Assembly: GCA_017444705.1 (NCBI GenBank)
Contig: JAFSWA010000069.1
Span: 1-15,837 of the forward strand
Direction: 5' to 3'
Length of the DNA: 15,837 nucleotides
Source: a bacterium
Lineage (GTDB): Bacteria; Cyanobacteriota; Vampirovibrionia; Gastranaerophilales; Gastranaerophilaceae
Position numbers and translations under genes: made by a program. The notes beneath the pieces are model-generated. The model saw only the letters and a list, made by a program, of their open reading frames with translations, made no database searches and had not been told where the DNA came from. This document shows positions 1 to 6,490 of the stretch, one piece after another. Positions within the stretch are counted from its first letter, which is position 1, and each line of letters begins with the position of its first letter.

Positions 1-494
1 ATATTGCTGTCATTTGTCCCGCAAATGTCCCACCATATTCTGTCAGCGGTTTTAAATCTGCAATTTGTCGCACCCTCTTTTGTTGACATCTCCGCTATTT
101 TAAAATACCCGAGTTGTTCCTGATAACTATTTGTTGTAGCGTCAGTTTTAGCCCATGTTTGAAATGCGGTTTCAGTTTGCAGGTCGTTTTCAATAAGCAT
201 ATTATTAATAGCTTTTTCATACATTGTCATAGCTTTTTTGAGCTTTGTACGGTTTTGAGATTCAATTTGCCTGCCTACAAGTGCCGGAACAGTAATCGCC
301 GCAACTATGCCGAGGATGCTCAACGTAATTAGAGTTTCGGCTAATGTAAATGCATTTTTCCTGTCACCCTGAACTTGTTTCAGGGTCTTATCGGTATCTG
401 TCTGTTGAAAAGATGCTGAAACGAGTTCAGCATGACAAATACCGCAATAATCCGTCATTTTTGTCATTTCATTAAAATTTTCATTTTCTTTCAT
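1..494 (-). CDS. Type IV prepilin-like protein, C-terminus off the window
   Basis: Minus-strand reading frame open from an ATG at 494 to the left edge (164 codons visible). The start is supported by AGAGGT a few bases upstream. Residues 48-72 carry a prepilin signature: AFTLAETL, then a hydrophobic helix ending ITVPAL. Cleavage is expected between Ala48 and Phe49, with the conserved Glu at mature position 5 (Glu53). Such proteins are cleaved and N-methylated by a PilD-type peptidase and assembled into type IV pili or type II secretion pseudopili at the inner membrane. After the helix comes a pseudopilin-like stretch (RTKLKKAMTMYEKAINN) and two cysteines (146 and 158) in the visible part. The leader is unusually long (48 residues), and residues 20-44 are encoded by a palindromic repeat (363-436). 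A start further in is possible (Met10 or Met13) but has no better ribosome site. The class is secure; the exact pilin type cannot be told without the C-terminus. Confidence 0.88.
   Translation of the reverse strand, partial: MKENENFNEMTKMTDYCGICHAELVSASFQQTDTDKTLKQVQGDRKNAFTLAETLITLSILGIVAAITVPALVGRQIESQNRTKLKKAMTMYEKAINNMLIENDLQTETAFQTWAKTDATTNSYQEQLGYFKIAEMSTKEGATNCRFKTADRIWWDICGTNDSN
363..436. repeat. Paired palindromic repeat inside the prepilin leader
   Basis: Two related 26-base units, 363-388 and 411-436, lie in inverted orientation around a 22-base spacer. Each is itself a hairpin: CCCTGAA/TTTCAGGG with a short loop in the first, ATGCTGAA/TTCAGCAT around ACGA in the second. The minus-strand reading gives the peptide HAELVSAS...LKQVQGD. 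From memory, similar translated repeats occur at many intergenic sites in diverse bacteria as REP-like or Rickettsia-palindrome-like elements. Here the element keeps the reading frame of the prepilin leader upstream of the cleavage site. Confidence 0.8.
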
Positions 495-557
495 TTTTAC
501 CTCTTTCTTTATATATTTTATTATTGTTACAAGATGCTAACTGTATTTTTTCATCAT

Positions 558-624
558 GCAAAAGTTGATAAGATTCTGAAACAAGTTCAGAATGACATGA
601 AATTTTTGGTTTCGCAAAAGTTGA
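558..624. repeat. Solo palindromic repeat unit flanked by direct repeats
   Basis: Bases 571-596 (AGATTCTGAAAC...AATGAC) are a third copy of the unit seen at 411-436, in the same orientation, with stem ATTCTGAA/TTCAGAAT. An 11-base direct repeat, GCAAAAGTTGA, occurs at 558-568 and again at 614-624, on either side. This could reflect a target duplication or simply part of a larger repeat. Confidence 0.6.
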
Positions 625-627
625 GAT

Positions 628-647
628 GTACTCAATAAATTGAGTAC
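628..647. repeat. Perfect 9-bp hairpin palindrome
   Basis: GTACTCAAT (628-636), loop AA, ATTGAGTAC (639-647). No T-run follows on either strand, so it does not look like an intrinsic terminator. It lies between the solo repeat and the C-tract repeat in the gene-free interval. Confidence 0.5.
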
Positions 648-651
648 CGCC

Positions 652-716
652 AAAACCCTTATTTAATTGTTTACAGAGTTGCCCCCCCCCGCAAATGCAG
701 TCAGAGTAAGGGTTTT
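652..716. repeat. 10-bp inverted repeat enclosing a C9 homopolymer
   Basis: AAAACCCTTA (652-661) and TAAGGGTTTT (707-716) are perfect inverted copies. Between them is a run of nine C (682-690), striking in DNA this AT-rich. On the minus strand a 32-codon frame (ATG at 761, stop 663-665) crosses the tract. It has no convincing ribosome site, so it is not called as a gene. The whole may be a second kind of dispersed repeat. Confidence 0.5.
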
Positions 717-885
717 CAGAGTTCTATTTTTTGCCGAAAATTTTATTCTTATTTTTTCCATCAGTTTTTTAAAATTCTGTCTTTTTCTTTTACTTTCTCA
801 TTATGTACGATTTTTCATAATTTTTCAAGTTCTTAGAAAAACTTTATCATTTTCTACTCCCAAAGGATGATTTTTTTCAAAACTA

Positions 886-912
886 TTGCCTTATTTTTAT
901 TTTCAGTATAAA
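886..912 (+). promoter_or_regulatory. Possible promoter of the zinc-ribbon/ylqD/rimM/trmD operon
   Basis: TTGCCT (886-891) and TATAAA (907-912) are separated by 15 bases, shorter than the preferred 17. A transcript from here would have an 80-base leader before the ATG at 994. Tentative; other AT-rich hexamers nearby could serve. Confidence 0.3.
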
Positions 913-993
913 ATAAATATGTTATTCTAATGAAAGAGAAAGAACATTTTTAAAGCATCTTTTTTGTAAGTGTTCTCAAAGGATAGACGAAGA

Positions 994-1728
994 ATGTATA
1001 TTAACAAATGCACTAAGTGCGGAGCAGAGTTTGAAACAAAGAATCCTAAAAGGGTTATATGCCCTAATTGTCTGTATCCGGAAAAGAAAGAGGGAGAAAC
1101 AACAGAAACTGTGAAAGAGGCTCCTAATGCCTATTCATCATATCAACCCGAGGATTTAAAGAACGAAAGAACCGAAAGACCTCGTTCAAATTTTCAACGC
1201 CGTCCGCAAGGCGATAACAGAAATAACAATTTCAGACGTAATAATAACAATAAAAGACCTTTTAATAACGGAAGAAAGCCGTTCCAAAGGTCAAAACAAC
1301 GTCCGCAGAAAAAACAGCTTTTAGTTACAAAAGAACAATTAGCACAAATTGAAGAACTATATAAAAAGGCTCTTCCTTTACCTAATCCTGATATTCATGA
1401 AGTTATAGGTGAAGTTATACAATTAGAACCAAGAAAAGTATTTTTTGGTATAAATTTAGTAAGACAAAAATTATTTTTACCGAAATTGCCTTTTCCGAAA
1501 AGAAAATTGGCAGTTTCTCCCGACCAGTTAACAGCTATAAAGAGTCTTTATGAACCGCTTTTACCTCTTCCTCCTATCGGATGCCATAAGATTATTGCGG
1601 CTCAATTAAAAATGGACGAATGGAGAGTTCACGTAGGTATCGGTTTAATCAGAAAACAAATGGGTCTTGACAGATGGAATGAAGACCGTGAAGATAAACC
1701 TAAAGATGCAGGGAAGAAAAAAGATTAA
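994..1728 (+). CDS. Zinc-ribbon protein with two tandem unrecognised domains
   Basis: 244 residues from the ATG at 994, chosen because AAAGGA lies ten bases upstream; an in-frame GTG at 970 has no ribosome site. Residues 6-26 form a treble Cys pattern (C6, C9, C23, C26) typical of a zinc ribbon. Residues about 57-107 are rich in Arg, Asn and Gln, likely disordered and suited to binding RNA. Two repeats of about 55 residues follow (109-163 and 171-226). Each has Q-L at the start of a helix, LY, then LPLP, a short helix, a V-(F/H)-(F/V)-GI turn and (V/I)RQK or (I/R)KQM. I do not recognise the repeat family. It heads an operon with ylqD, rimM and trmD (14-base gap to the next gene), so a role in ribosome or tRNA biogenesis is inferred. 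Nucleic-acid binding is likely but unproven. Confidence 0.88.
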   Translation: MYINKCTKCGAEFETKNPKRVICPNCLYPEKKEGETTETVKEAPNAYSSYQPEDLKNERTERPRSNFQRRPQGDNRNNNFRRNNNNKRPFNNGRKPFQRSKQRPQKKQLLVTKEQLAQIEELYKKALPLPNPDIHEVIGEVIQLEPRKVFFGINLVRQKLFLPKLPFPKRKLAVSPDQLTAIKSLYEPLLPLPPIGCHKIIAAQLKMDEWRVHVGIGLIRKQMGLDRWNEDREDKPKDAGKKKD

Positions 1729-1742
1729 AAAGGATTTTTATT

Positions 1743-2174
1743 ATGGCAAAAATAAAGATTAAAAGAACTATTCCTGTTTATTCAATAATTACCGATAAGT
1801 TCAGAAAAGAGCTTGAAGAAGAGTCTTTGGGTGAAATAAAAATTCTTGAAGACCAAATGAATATGGTTAATTTTCAGATAAAACAGCTTCATACAAGATT
1901 TGGTCTTTTGGCTAACCAATCAACAAAAACCGCACAAGACCAGATAAACAGCTCTATTATTGAACTAAATGCAAAATTAGACCAGATGAAAGCCATAAAG
2001 GAAAGTATGCTTGCATCTATACAAGAGTTGAAAAATAAGCCTAACGGCGAACAGATAGAAACAGGTATTCTTGATAATTATATTGAAGTTGAACCCGGTG
2101 ATAATTTGATAGAACTTTTTCAAAGACCGAAAGTTATTCTCAAAGATAACATTATTCAAGAAATTATAGAGTAA
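1743..2174 (+). CDS. ylqD: YlqD-like coiled-coil protein
   Basis: 143 residues. The N-terminus is short and basic (MAKIKIKRTIPV), the middle (about 20-100) is a charged, Gln/Leu-rich helix that should form a coiled coil, and the C-terminal 35 residues form a small beta segment (IEVEPGDNL...VILKDNIIQEI). This layout, and the ending with a G-D followed by a V-x-LKDxII strand, matches the Bacillus YlqD family as I know it, where ylqD lies between ylqC (khpA) and rimM. The stop codon overlaps the rimM start by one base (TAATG), indicating translational coupling. The function of YlqD is unknown; genomic context points to ribosome assembly or RNA binding. Assignment rests on both sequence layout and gene order. 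Confidence 0.75.
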   Translation: MAKIKIKRTIPVYSIITDKFRKELEEESLGEIKILEDQMNMVNFQIKQLHTRFGLLANQSTKTAQDQINSSIIELNAKLDQMKAIKESMLASIQELKNKPNGEQIETGILDNYIEVEPGDNLIELFQRPKVILKDNIIQEIIE

Positions 2175-2686
2175 TGAGTGATTATATTTCCATAGCAAAA
2201 ATTCTTAATTTTCATGGGATAAACGGTGAACTAAAATTAGGGTTTACCAAAGGTAAAGATGAGCAAATAGCTCATCTTAAAGAGGTTTTTCTGCTTATTG
2301 ACGGAGAATACAAAACCTTTAAAATTTCTTCCGTCAGATTTCACAAACAATTTGCTATTATGAAATTAAAAGAATTTAATAATATTAATGAAATTTTGCA
2401 ATTTAAAGGGGAAAATATCTATATTCTGCGTGAAACAGTTGAAAATAATCTTAAAAAAGATGAATATTTAATTGATGATTTAATCGGCTCAGAGGTTTTT
2501 AACCAAAACAACGAAAAAATCGGAGTTGTAAAAAACATTGAAGAAAATGCAGCCGGCAGTCTGCTTGCAATTACAACAAACAAACATAAAAATTGTCTTG
2601 TTCCTTTTATAAATCAATTTGTAACAAAAGTTGATACCGATAAAAAACAGATTATTATTAATGAAATAGAGGGATTAGTCGATTGA
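2174..2686 (+). CDS. rimM: Ribosome maturation factor RimM
   Basis: 170 residues, the usual RimM length. The N-terminal beta-barrel domain opens with IAKILNFHGINGELKL, the family's I-x-HGxxGExxV signature. The C-terminal PRC-barrel part runs from about residue 94 (YLIDDLIGSEVF) through IGVVKNIEE to VPFINQFV and a final strand (KQIIINEIEGLVD), as in known RimM proteins. RimM binds ribosomal protein S19 and helps mature the head of the 30S subunit. The start overlaps the ylqD stop by one base, and its own stop overlaps the trmD TTG start, so the three are read as a coupled unit. Confidence 0.95.
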   Translation: MSDYISIAKILNFHGINGELKLGFTKGKDEQIAHLKEVFLLIDGEYKTFKISSVRFHKQFAIMKLKEFNNINEILQFKGENIYILRETVENNLKKDEYLIDDLIGSEVFNQNNEKIGVVKNIEENAAGSLLAITTNKHKNCLVPFINQFVTKVDTDKKQIIINEIEGLVD

Positions 2687-3423
2687 AATTTACGGTTTTA
2701 ACATTATTTCCCGAACTCGTGGCTGCAAATCTGTCGCAAAGCATATTAAAACGTGCTATTGAAGCAGGAGTAATTGAAGTTGAAATAATTAATCCGAGAG
2801 ATTTCACAAAAGATAAGCACAAAAAAGTTGATGATACTCCATACGGGGGCGGAGCAGGCATGCTTTTAGCCGTTCAACCGTTTTATGATGCATTTTTATC
2901 CGTTGATAAAACTCTCAATCCAAGAACTTTTATAACCACTCCCTCAGGAAAAAAATATGACCAAAATTTTGCAAATGAATTAAGCAGGGAAAACCATATA
3001 ATTCTTCTTTGCGGACATTACGAAGGTTTTGACCAAAGAATTATTGACTTAATAAAACCTGAGGAAATATCAATCGGAGATTATGTTTTAACAGGCGGCG
3101 AATTACCTGCTTTATGTATAATAGATTCCGTTACAAGGCTTCTCGACGGAGCAATCGGAAATAATGAATCCGCGGAATTCGACAGTTTTCAACATGGTCT
3201 TTTGGAACATCCGCACTACACAAAACCGAGAGAATATGAGGGGCTTAAAGTTCCCGAAGTGCTTTTAAACGGTAATCACAAAGAAATAGAAGAATGGCGG
3301 TTTTTAAAGCAGTTGGAAATTACTAAACAAAAACGCCCCGATTTGTTTGAAAAATTTGTATCGGAAAAAATTAATTCTTTACCGAAAAATTTGAAAAAAT
3401 TTTTCAAAAATTTTTATATTTAA
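2683..3423 (+). CDS. trmD: tRNA (guanine-N1)-methyltransferase TrmD
   Basis: 246 residues starting at TTG, supported by AGAGGG nine bases upstream (2668-2673) and by the family N-terminus KFTVLTLFPE. TrmD uses S-adenosylmethionine to methylate N1 of G37 next to the anticodon, preventing +1 frameshifting. Visible motifs: YGGGAGM (54-60), TTPSGKKYDQ (85-94), LLCGHYEGFDQR (108-119), the knot segment SIGDYVLTGGELPAL (130-144), and LLEHPHYTKPREYEG (173-187) in the tRNA-binding half. Arg152 and Asp167 correspond to the catalytic Arg and Asp of the family. The stretch from 3385 on is A/T-only near-palindromic sequence encoding a Lys/Phe-rich tail. No rplS follows, unlike in Bacillus. Confidence 0.97.
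   Translation: MKFTVLTLFPELVAANLSQSILKRAIEAGVIEVEIINPRDFTKDKHKKVDDTPYGGGAGMLLAVQPFYDAFLSVDKTLNPRTFITTPSGKKYDQNFANELSRENHIILLCGHYEGFDQRIIDLIKPEEISIGDYVLTGGELPALCIIDSVTRLLDGAIGNNESAEFDSFQHGLLEHPHYTKPREYEGLKVPEVLLNGNHKEIEEWRFLKQLEITKQKRPDLFEKFVSEKINSLPKNLKKFFKNFYI
3385..3415 (+). terminator. Possible terminator overlapping the end of trmD
   Basis: AAAAATTTGAAAAA is followed by the near-complement TTTTTCAAAAATTTTT, differing by a two-base bulge. The stem holds a single G-C pair and is weak, but it ends in a T-run at the very 3' end of trmD. No better terminator was seen between trmD and the next promoter. Confidence 0.3.
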
Positions 3424-3554
3424 CTTTTATTACAAATTATATATAAAATGTTGTAAAAACAATAACTTTACAAAAATTTACATAACTAAATGTCAATAAT
3501 AGCAAAAAAAAATTTTTTTGTTTTTATTTACATGTGGAAAGATAAATTAAAATA

Positions 3555-3563
3555 TGTTATAAT
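3555..3563 (+). promoter_or_regulatory. Extended -10 promoter of the 53-residue gene
   Basis: TGT-TATAAT is a perfect -10 hexamer (3558-3563) preceded by the TGn extension, which lessens the need for a -35; none is clear at 17 bases. Just downstream an 8-base direct repeat, TGTCAGTA, occurs at 3569-3576 and 3578-3585, about where transcription would start. It might be an operator. The predicted leader is about 47 bases. Confidence 0.6.
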
Positions 3564-3616
3564 TGATTTGTCAGTAGTGTCAGTATACATTTACTCAAAA
3601 TAGGAGGGTTCAAGAA

Positions 3617-3778
3617 ATGACAGTCCTAGCAACATCAGAAGTTAAAACCAAAAGAATGAAGTCAAAATTCAATGACGAGTTTGACAAGTATTTGAAGTCA
3701 CAATGCCTCAAAACAACTTTCAACGGTCTTGAATTGGAAACATTCAGCTGGTATCGCAAAATGTTGGGTCTTGTATAG
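3617..3778 (+). CDS. Small stand-alone protein, 53 residues, function unknown
   Basis: Open frame from ATG 3617 to TAG 3776-3778, with a strong ribosome site AGGAGG (3603-3608) eight bases upstream. The protein begins MTVLATSEVKTKRMKSKF, has a charged helical middle and ends ETFSWYRKMLGLV; it is basic, with one Cys (30) and no membrane segment. It is flanked by its own extended -10 promoter and a 12-bp terminator, so it is a single-gene transcript. Codon use is less AT-biased than in its neighbours, as expected for a highly expressed gene. I do not recognise the family. A regulator or ribosome/envelope-associated factor is possible but nothing in the sequence decides. Confidence 0.78.
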   Translation: MTVLATSEVKTKRMKSKFNDEFDKYLKSQCLKTTFNGLELETFSWYRKMLGLV

Positions 3779-3799
3779 ACCAAATTTTAACCATTATAG

Positions 3800-3828
3800 A
3801 AAAAGATAACTGAAAAAGTTATCTTTTT
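3800..3828. terminator. Bidirectional intrinsic terminator
   Basis: Perfect 12-bp stem AAAAAGATAACT (3800-3811) / AGTTATCTTTTT (3817-3828) with loop GAAAA. It is followed by T-rich sequence on the plus strand, and by the complement of the A-run on the minus strand. It ends the 53-residue gene and, from the other side, the coiled-coil gene whose stop codon is at 3841. Confidence 0.88.
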
Positions 3829-3840
3829 TAATTTTTTGTT

Positions 3841-5721
3841 TTAATCTTCTTCCACAAAGCTCAACAACTGTTGAATTTGCTTTTCTATTTTGTCAATTTT
3901 CTTTGACATTGTTTTGTTTGCGATAATATTTTCATTTATTTCCTGTATTTGTTCGGAAAGTTTTTCAATTACAGAAATTTCTTTTTTGTTATCAACAGGT
4001 TTACTTATCTTTTCTTCTATTGCAGTTATTCTTGCGGAATTTTCATCAAGTTTTTTATTTACGGTTTGTAAAAGTTCTTCAATATTTGTCAGTATTTCGG
4101 GGCTTTTATCCTCTTTTTGAGGAGTTTTAACAATTTCTTTTACTGTTTTTTCTGTTAACAAAACAGTTGTTTTTATTGTTTTTATTTCTTCCGATGTTAT
4201 ATCTATCCAATTTGCAAGATAACCGAAAGCTTCTTTCATTGCTTTATCTGACTGAATTGAAGTTGTCAAAAGTTTTTGAATACTATCTGTTTTTGTATTC
4301 AGATTTTTTAATACAGGTGATTTTTCAAAATTTTGAACTGTTTCGGAAATTTTTTCCAAGATTTTTTGGAAATCTTCTATATTTCTTTGCAATTTTTCGG
4401 AAGAATCGTCAGAGGTTAAAATTAATTTATTAGTACGTTTTGAAATGCTTGTTATATCATCATTTAACGTATCCATTTGTGTCAATATTTGTTTATAGTC
4501 AGGTGATGTATAAATAAGTGATGTTTGTTCTACATAAGTGTTTAAGTTTGAAATTTTATCAGAAATATTTTTTGTTATACTTTCGGCAAGACTTTTGTCA
4601 TCTTGAATTGTATTATTTAACTCTTCCAAAATTACTCTTACTTTTGAAATATCCGATTCCAAATCCAAAAGAGAGTACAAATAATCATTTGTTTCTTCTT
4701 TTGTGCCTTTTGTAAGTGCCGTAAAATCATTAGAAACTTCCGACAGAAAATTATTCATTTGAGAAAGTTTGTTAACCAAATCTTCTTTTACAAGTGTTGT
4801 TATTTCTTCATTTGAGGTTTTTACATTCTTTGTTATATCATCAATTTGCCCGAGAATTTGCTCAGTTGATTTTGAACCGATTTCAATATTTTTATTAACA
4901 ATGCCTAAATTTTCATTTACGGCGTAAAGCCCGTCTTTAATTTCCTCAGCACTTTCATCAAAAGAAATTGAATTAACAAGCTGCATAATTTGAGGAAGAA
5001 GTTTTTTATTCTCTTCTTCAATATTATTCTTAAAAACTTTTAAAATTTCTGTTTTGTTTTTTTGCTGATTTTCAATAATTTCACCGACAGAAAGTTCAAG
5101 ACCCTCAAAGGTTTTCAATTCCTCAGACAATTTGTCAATATTTACAAGAGAATCATTTACGGCTTCCGTAATTTTTGCCAAAACCATATAAACATCTTTT
5201 TTAAAATTGCCAAATGCCGTCTGATAGACATCTTCCACATCAGACAAAACTTTATCTGCACTATATTCATTAGCTTTATATTCTTCAAGTTTTGTTTTTA
5301 TGTTTTCAACCGAATCATTCAAAGCCAATACATGATTTTTCAAAGAAACAACCTCTTTTGAAACAGCCATGCCCGTATTCAAACTAATATCCGTAAATTC
5401 CGTATTGAATTTTTCAAATTGCTCTTTTAATTCCAAAAGTTCATTTGTAATAATTGAGGTAAAATCTTTTATATTATTTGAATTGTCTGTATTGTCACTT
5501 TCCGTCCGGCAGTTTTGTATTTTTTCAAGAGCGTCTTGAAGCTCTTTTATATAATTTTCTGTTTTTTCTTCAAATTTTGTACTGATTTCTTCCACTTTTG
5601 AATTTAATTTTTCAAAAGTTTCTTCATATTCTTCATTTATCTTTTGTTCGTCTGTTTTCTCAACTTTTTCTAAAATATCTTTTACTAATTTTTCTATCGT
5701 TTTTAATTCAGTACTCGCCAT
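3841..5721 (-). CDS. Long coiled-coil protein, function unknown
   Basis: 626 residues, almost entirely Glu/Lys/Asn/Leu-rich helix with heptad-like spacing from the start (LKTIEKLVKDILEKVEK) to the end (KKIDKIEKQIQQLLSFVEE). There is no signal peptide, membrane segment or catalytic motif, and very few Cys, Trp or Pro, so it should be a cytosolic, rod-like structural or scaffolding protein. Stretches such as SISKRTNKL and GQIDDITKNVKTSNEEI recall the cytoplasmic helical bundles of chemoreceptors, but the conserved receptor tip hairpin is not visible. The ribosome site is poor: GGGG lies about 14 bases before the ATG. A promoter-like pair lies upstream and terminators lie on both sides, so it is probably transcribed alone. 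Structural-maintenance-type ATPase motifs are absent. Confidence 0.85.
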   Translation of the reverse strand: MASTELKTIEKLVKDILEKVEKTDEQKINEEYEETFEKLNSKVEEISTKFEEKTENYIKELQDALEKIQNCRTESDNTDNSNNIKDFTSIITNELLELKEQFEKFNTEFTDISLNTGMAVSKEVVSLKNHVLALNDSVENIKTKLEEYKANEYSADKVLSDVEDVYQTAFGNFKKDVYMVLAKITEAVNDSLVNIDKLSEELKTFEGLELSVGEIIENQQKNKTEILKVFKNNIEEENKKLLPQIMQLVNSISFDESAEEIKDGLYAVNENLGIVNKNIEIGSKSTEQILGQIDDITKNVKTSNEEITTLVKEDLVNKLSQMNNFLSEVSNDFTALTKGTKEETNDYLYSLLDLESDISKVRVILEELNNTIQDDKSLAESITKNISDKISNLNTYVEQTSLIYTSPDYKQILTQMDTLNDDITSISKRTNKLILTSDDSSEKLQRNIEDFQKILEKISETVQNFEKSPVLKNLNTKTDSIQKLLTTSIQSDKAMKEAFGYLANWIDITSEEIKTIKTTVLLTEKTVKEIVKTPQKEDKSPEILTNIEELLQTVNKKLDENSARITAIEEKISKPVDNKKEISVIEKLSEQIQEINENIIANKTMSKKIDKIEKQIQQLLSFVEED

Positions 5722-5742
5722 TTATCTAAAATCCCCAATTAT

Positions 5743-5770
5743 ATAATAATTTTAACATAAGAAATCTCAA
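5743..5770 (-). promoter_or_regulatory. Possible promoter of the coiled-coil gene
   Basis: On the minus strand TTGAGA (5770-5765) and TATTAT (5748-5743) are 16 bases apart; a perfect TATAAT overlaps at 5743-5738 with longer spacing. This lies between the upstream terminator and the ATG at 5721. Confidence 0.45.
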
Positions 5771-5793
5771 TTTGTAATTATTTTGGCTTTTTT

Positions 5794-5831
5794 TAAAAAA
5801 TAATGCTTCAAACCCTTATTAAATAAGCATT
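5794..5831 (-). terminator. Probable terminator after the uracil-DNA glycosylase gene
   Basis: Read on the minus strand, AATGCTT and AAGCATT (5831-5825 and 5808-5802) form a 7-bp stem around a 16-base loop, followed by ATTTTTT. It begins six bases past the glycosylase stop codon, so it would separate the repair genes from the coiled-coil gene. The stem is short and the loop large, hence moderate confidence. Confidence 0.5.
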
Positions 5832-5836
5832 TTTAA

Positions 5837-6478
5837 TTATAAAGAAGTATTAAGATTTTTAACATAATTTTTAATATTTGCAAAATCCTTAATTGTAAGA
5901 CTTCTTGGAGCATTTTCATCTTCGGAATGTTGTCTTAAAAGATAAGACGGATGAAAAATCGGAACATATTGTATTCCCTGATTTTCAAAAAACTCTCCTC
6001 TGAGATTTGAAATTTTATTTTTCTTCCAAAAAGTACTGTCAAAAAAAGTTTGACATGCCGTTGCTCCGCATAGAATAATTACTTTCGGATTAATTATCGC
6101 TAATTGAGAGAGAAGATAATCTTCGCAGCAATTCTTTTCAAAATCAGTGGGAACACGATTCTGAGGCGGTCTGCATTTTACAGTATTTATTATATAGAGG
6201 TCTTTTTTTCTGTCAAAACCGGCTTTTTCCATAATCTGAGTGAGAAATTTTCCGGCTCTGCCGACAAAGGGCATTCCTGAGGCATCTTCTTCCGCTCCCG
6301 GAGCTTCTCCTATTAAAACTATTTTTGAATGTATATTTCCGCTTCCAAAAACAACTCTGTCTCTTGTTTTTGAAAGCTCACACACAAAACAGCTTTCACA
6401 TATTTTTTTTAAATCAGACATTGCTTTTTCTTTTTCTTCTGAGTTTAAATTTAGAAGTTTTATTGTTTTTGAAATCAT
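5837..6478 (-). CDS. Uracil-DNA glycosylase, family 4 (iron-sulphur)
   Basis: 213 residues. The enzyme removes uracil from DNA as the first step of base excision repair. Motifs in order: CxxC (C30, C33) before ELSKTR; VFGSGN; the water-activating GEAPGAEED (57-65); PFVGRAG (70-76), which binds uracil; NTVKCRPPQNR (98-108) with C102; C118 sixteen residues later; and FHPSYLLR (175-182), the leucine-loop His motif. The four Cys (30, 33, 102, 118) match the 4Fe-4S ligands of thermophile-type family 4 enzymes. The ATG at 6478 is preceded by AAGGAA. The gene follows the endonuclease IV-like gene by only 12 bases, so the two are probably co-transcribed. Some phage DNA-polymerase-associated proteins share this fold, but the motif set here is that of the complete repair enzyme. 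Confidence 0.95.
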   Translation of the reverse strand: MISKTIKLLNLNSEEKEKAMSDLKKICESCFVCELSKTRDRVVFGSGNIHSKIVLIGEAPGAEEDASGMPFVGRAGKFLTQIMEKAGFDRKKDLYIINTVKCRPPQNRVPTDFEKNCCEDYLLSQLAIINPKVIILCGATACQTFFDSTFWKKNKISNLRGEFFENQGIQYVPIFHPSYLLRQHSEDENAPRSLTIKDFANIKNYVKNLNTSL

Positions 6479-6490
6479 TTTTATTCCTTT

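Larger units (their letters stand above)
495..993. other. Gene-free interval between divergent genes, repeat-rich
   Basis: About 500 bases separate the divergent prepilin and zinc-ribbon genes. The left half (about 558-717) holds the palindromic repeat, the hairpin and the C-tract inverted repeat annotated separately. The right half (about 720-880) is T-rich on the plus strand with no reading frame or RNA structure I can support. Promoters for both flanking genes should lie here. Short plus-strand frames in it lack ribosome sites and start within repeats. Confidence 0.6.

Noticed and set aside
114..332. Plus-strand frame of 72 codons
   Set aside because: It is the antisense shadow of the prepilin gene, whose motif is unmistakable on the minus strand.
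667..870. Plus-strand open frame of 67 codons
   Set aside because: Starts at TTG inside the C-tract inverted repeat, has no ribosome site, and continues through T-rich non-coding sequence as Phe/Leu runs.
3504..3519. A9T7 run upstream of the small gene as a terminator
   Set aside because: It has no loop and no G-C pairs, so no stable hairpin; it may bend DNA ahead of the promoter, but that is not shown.
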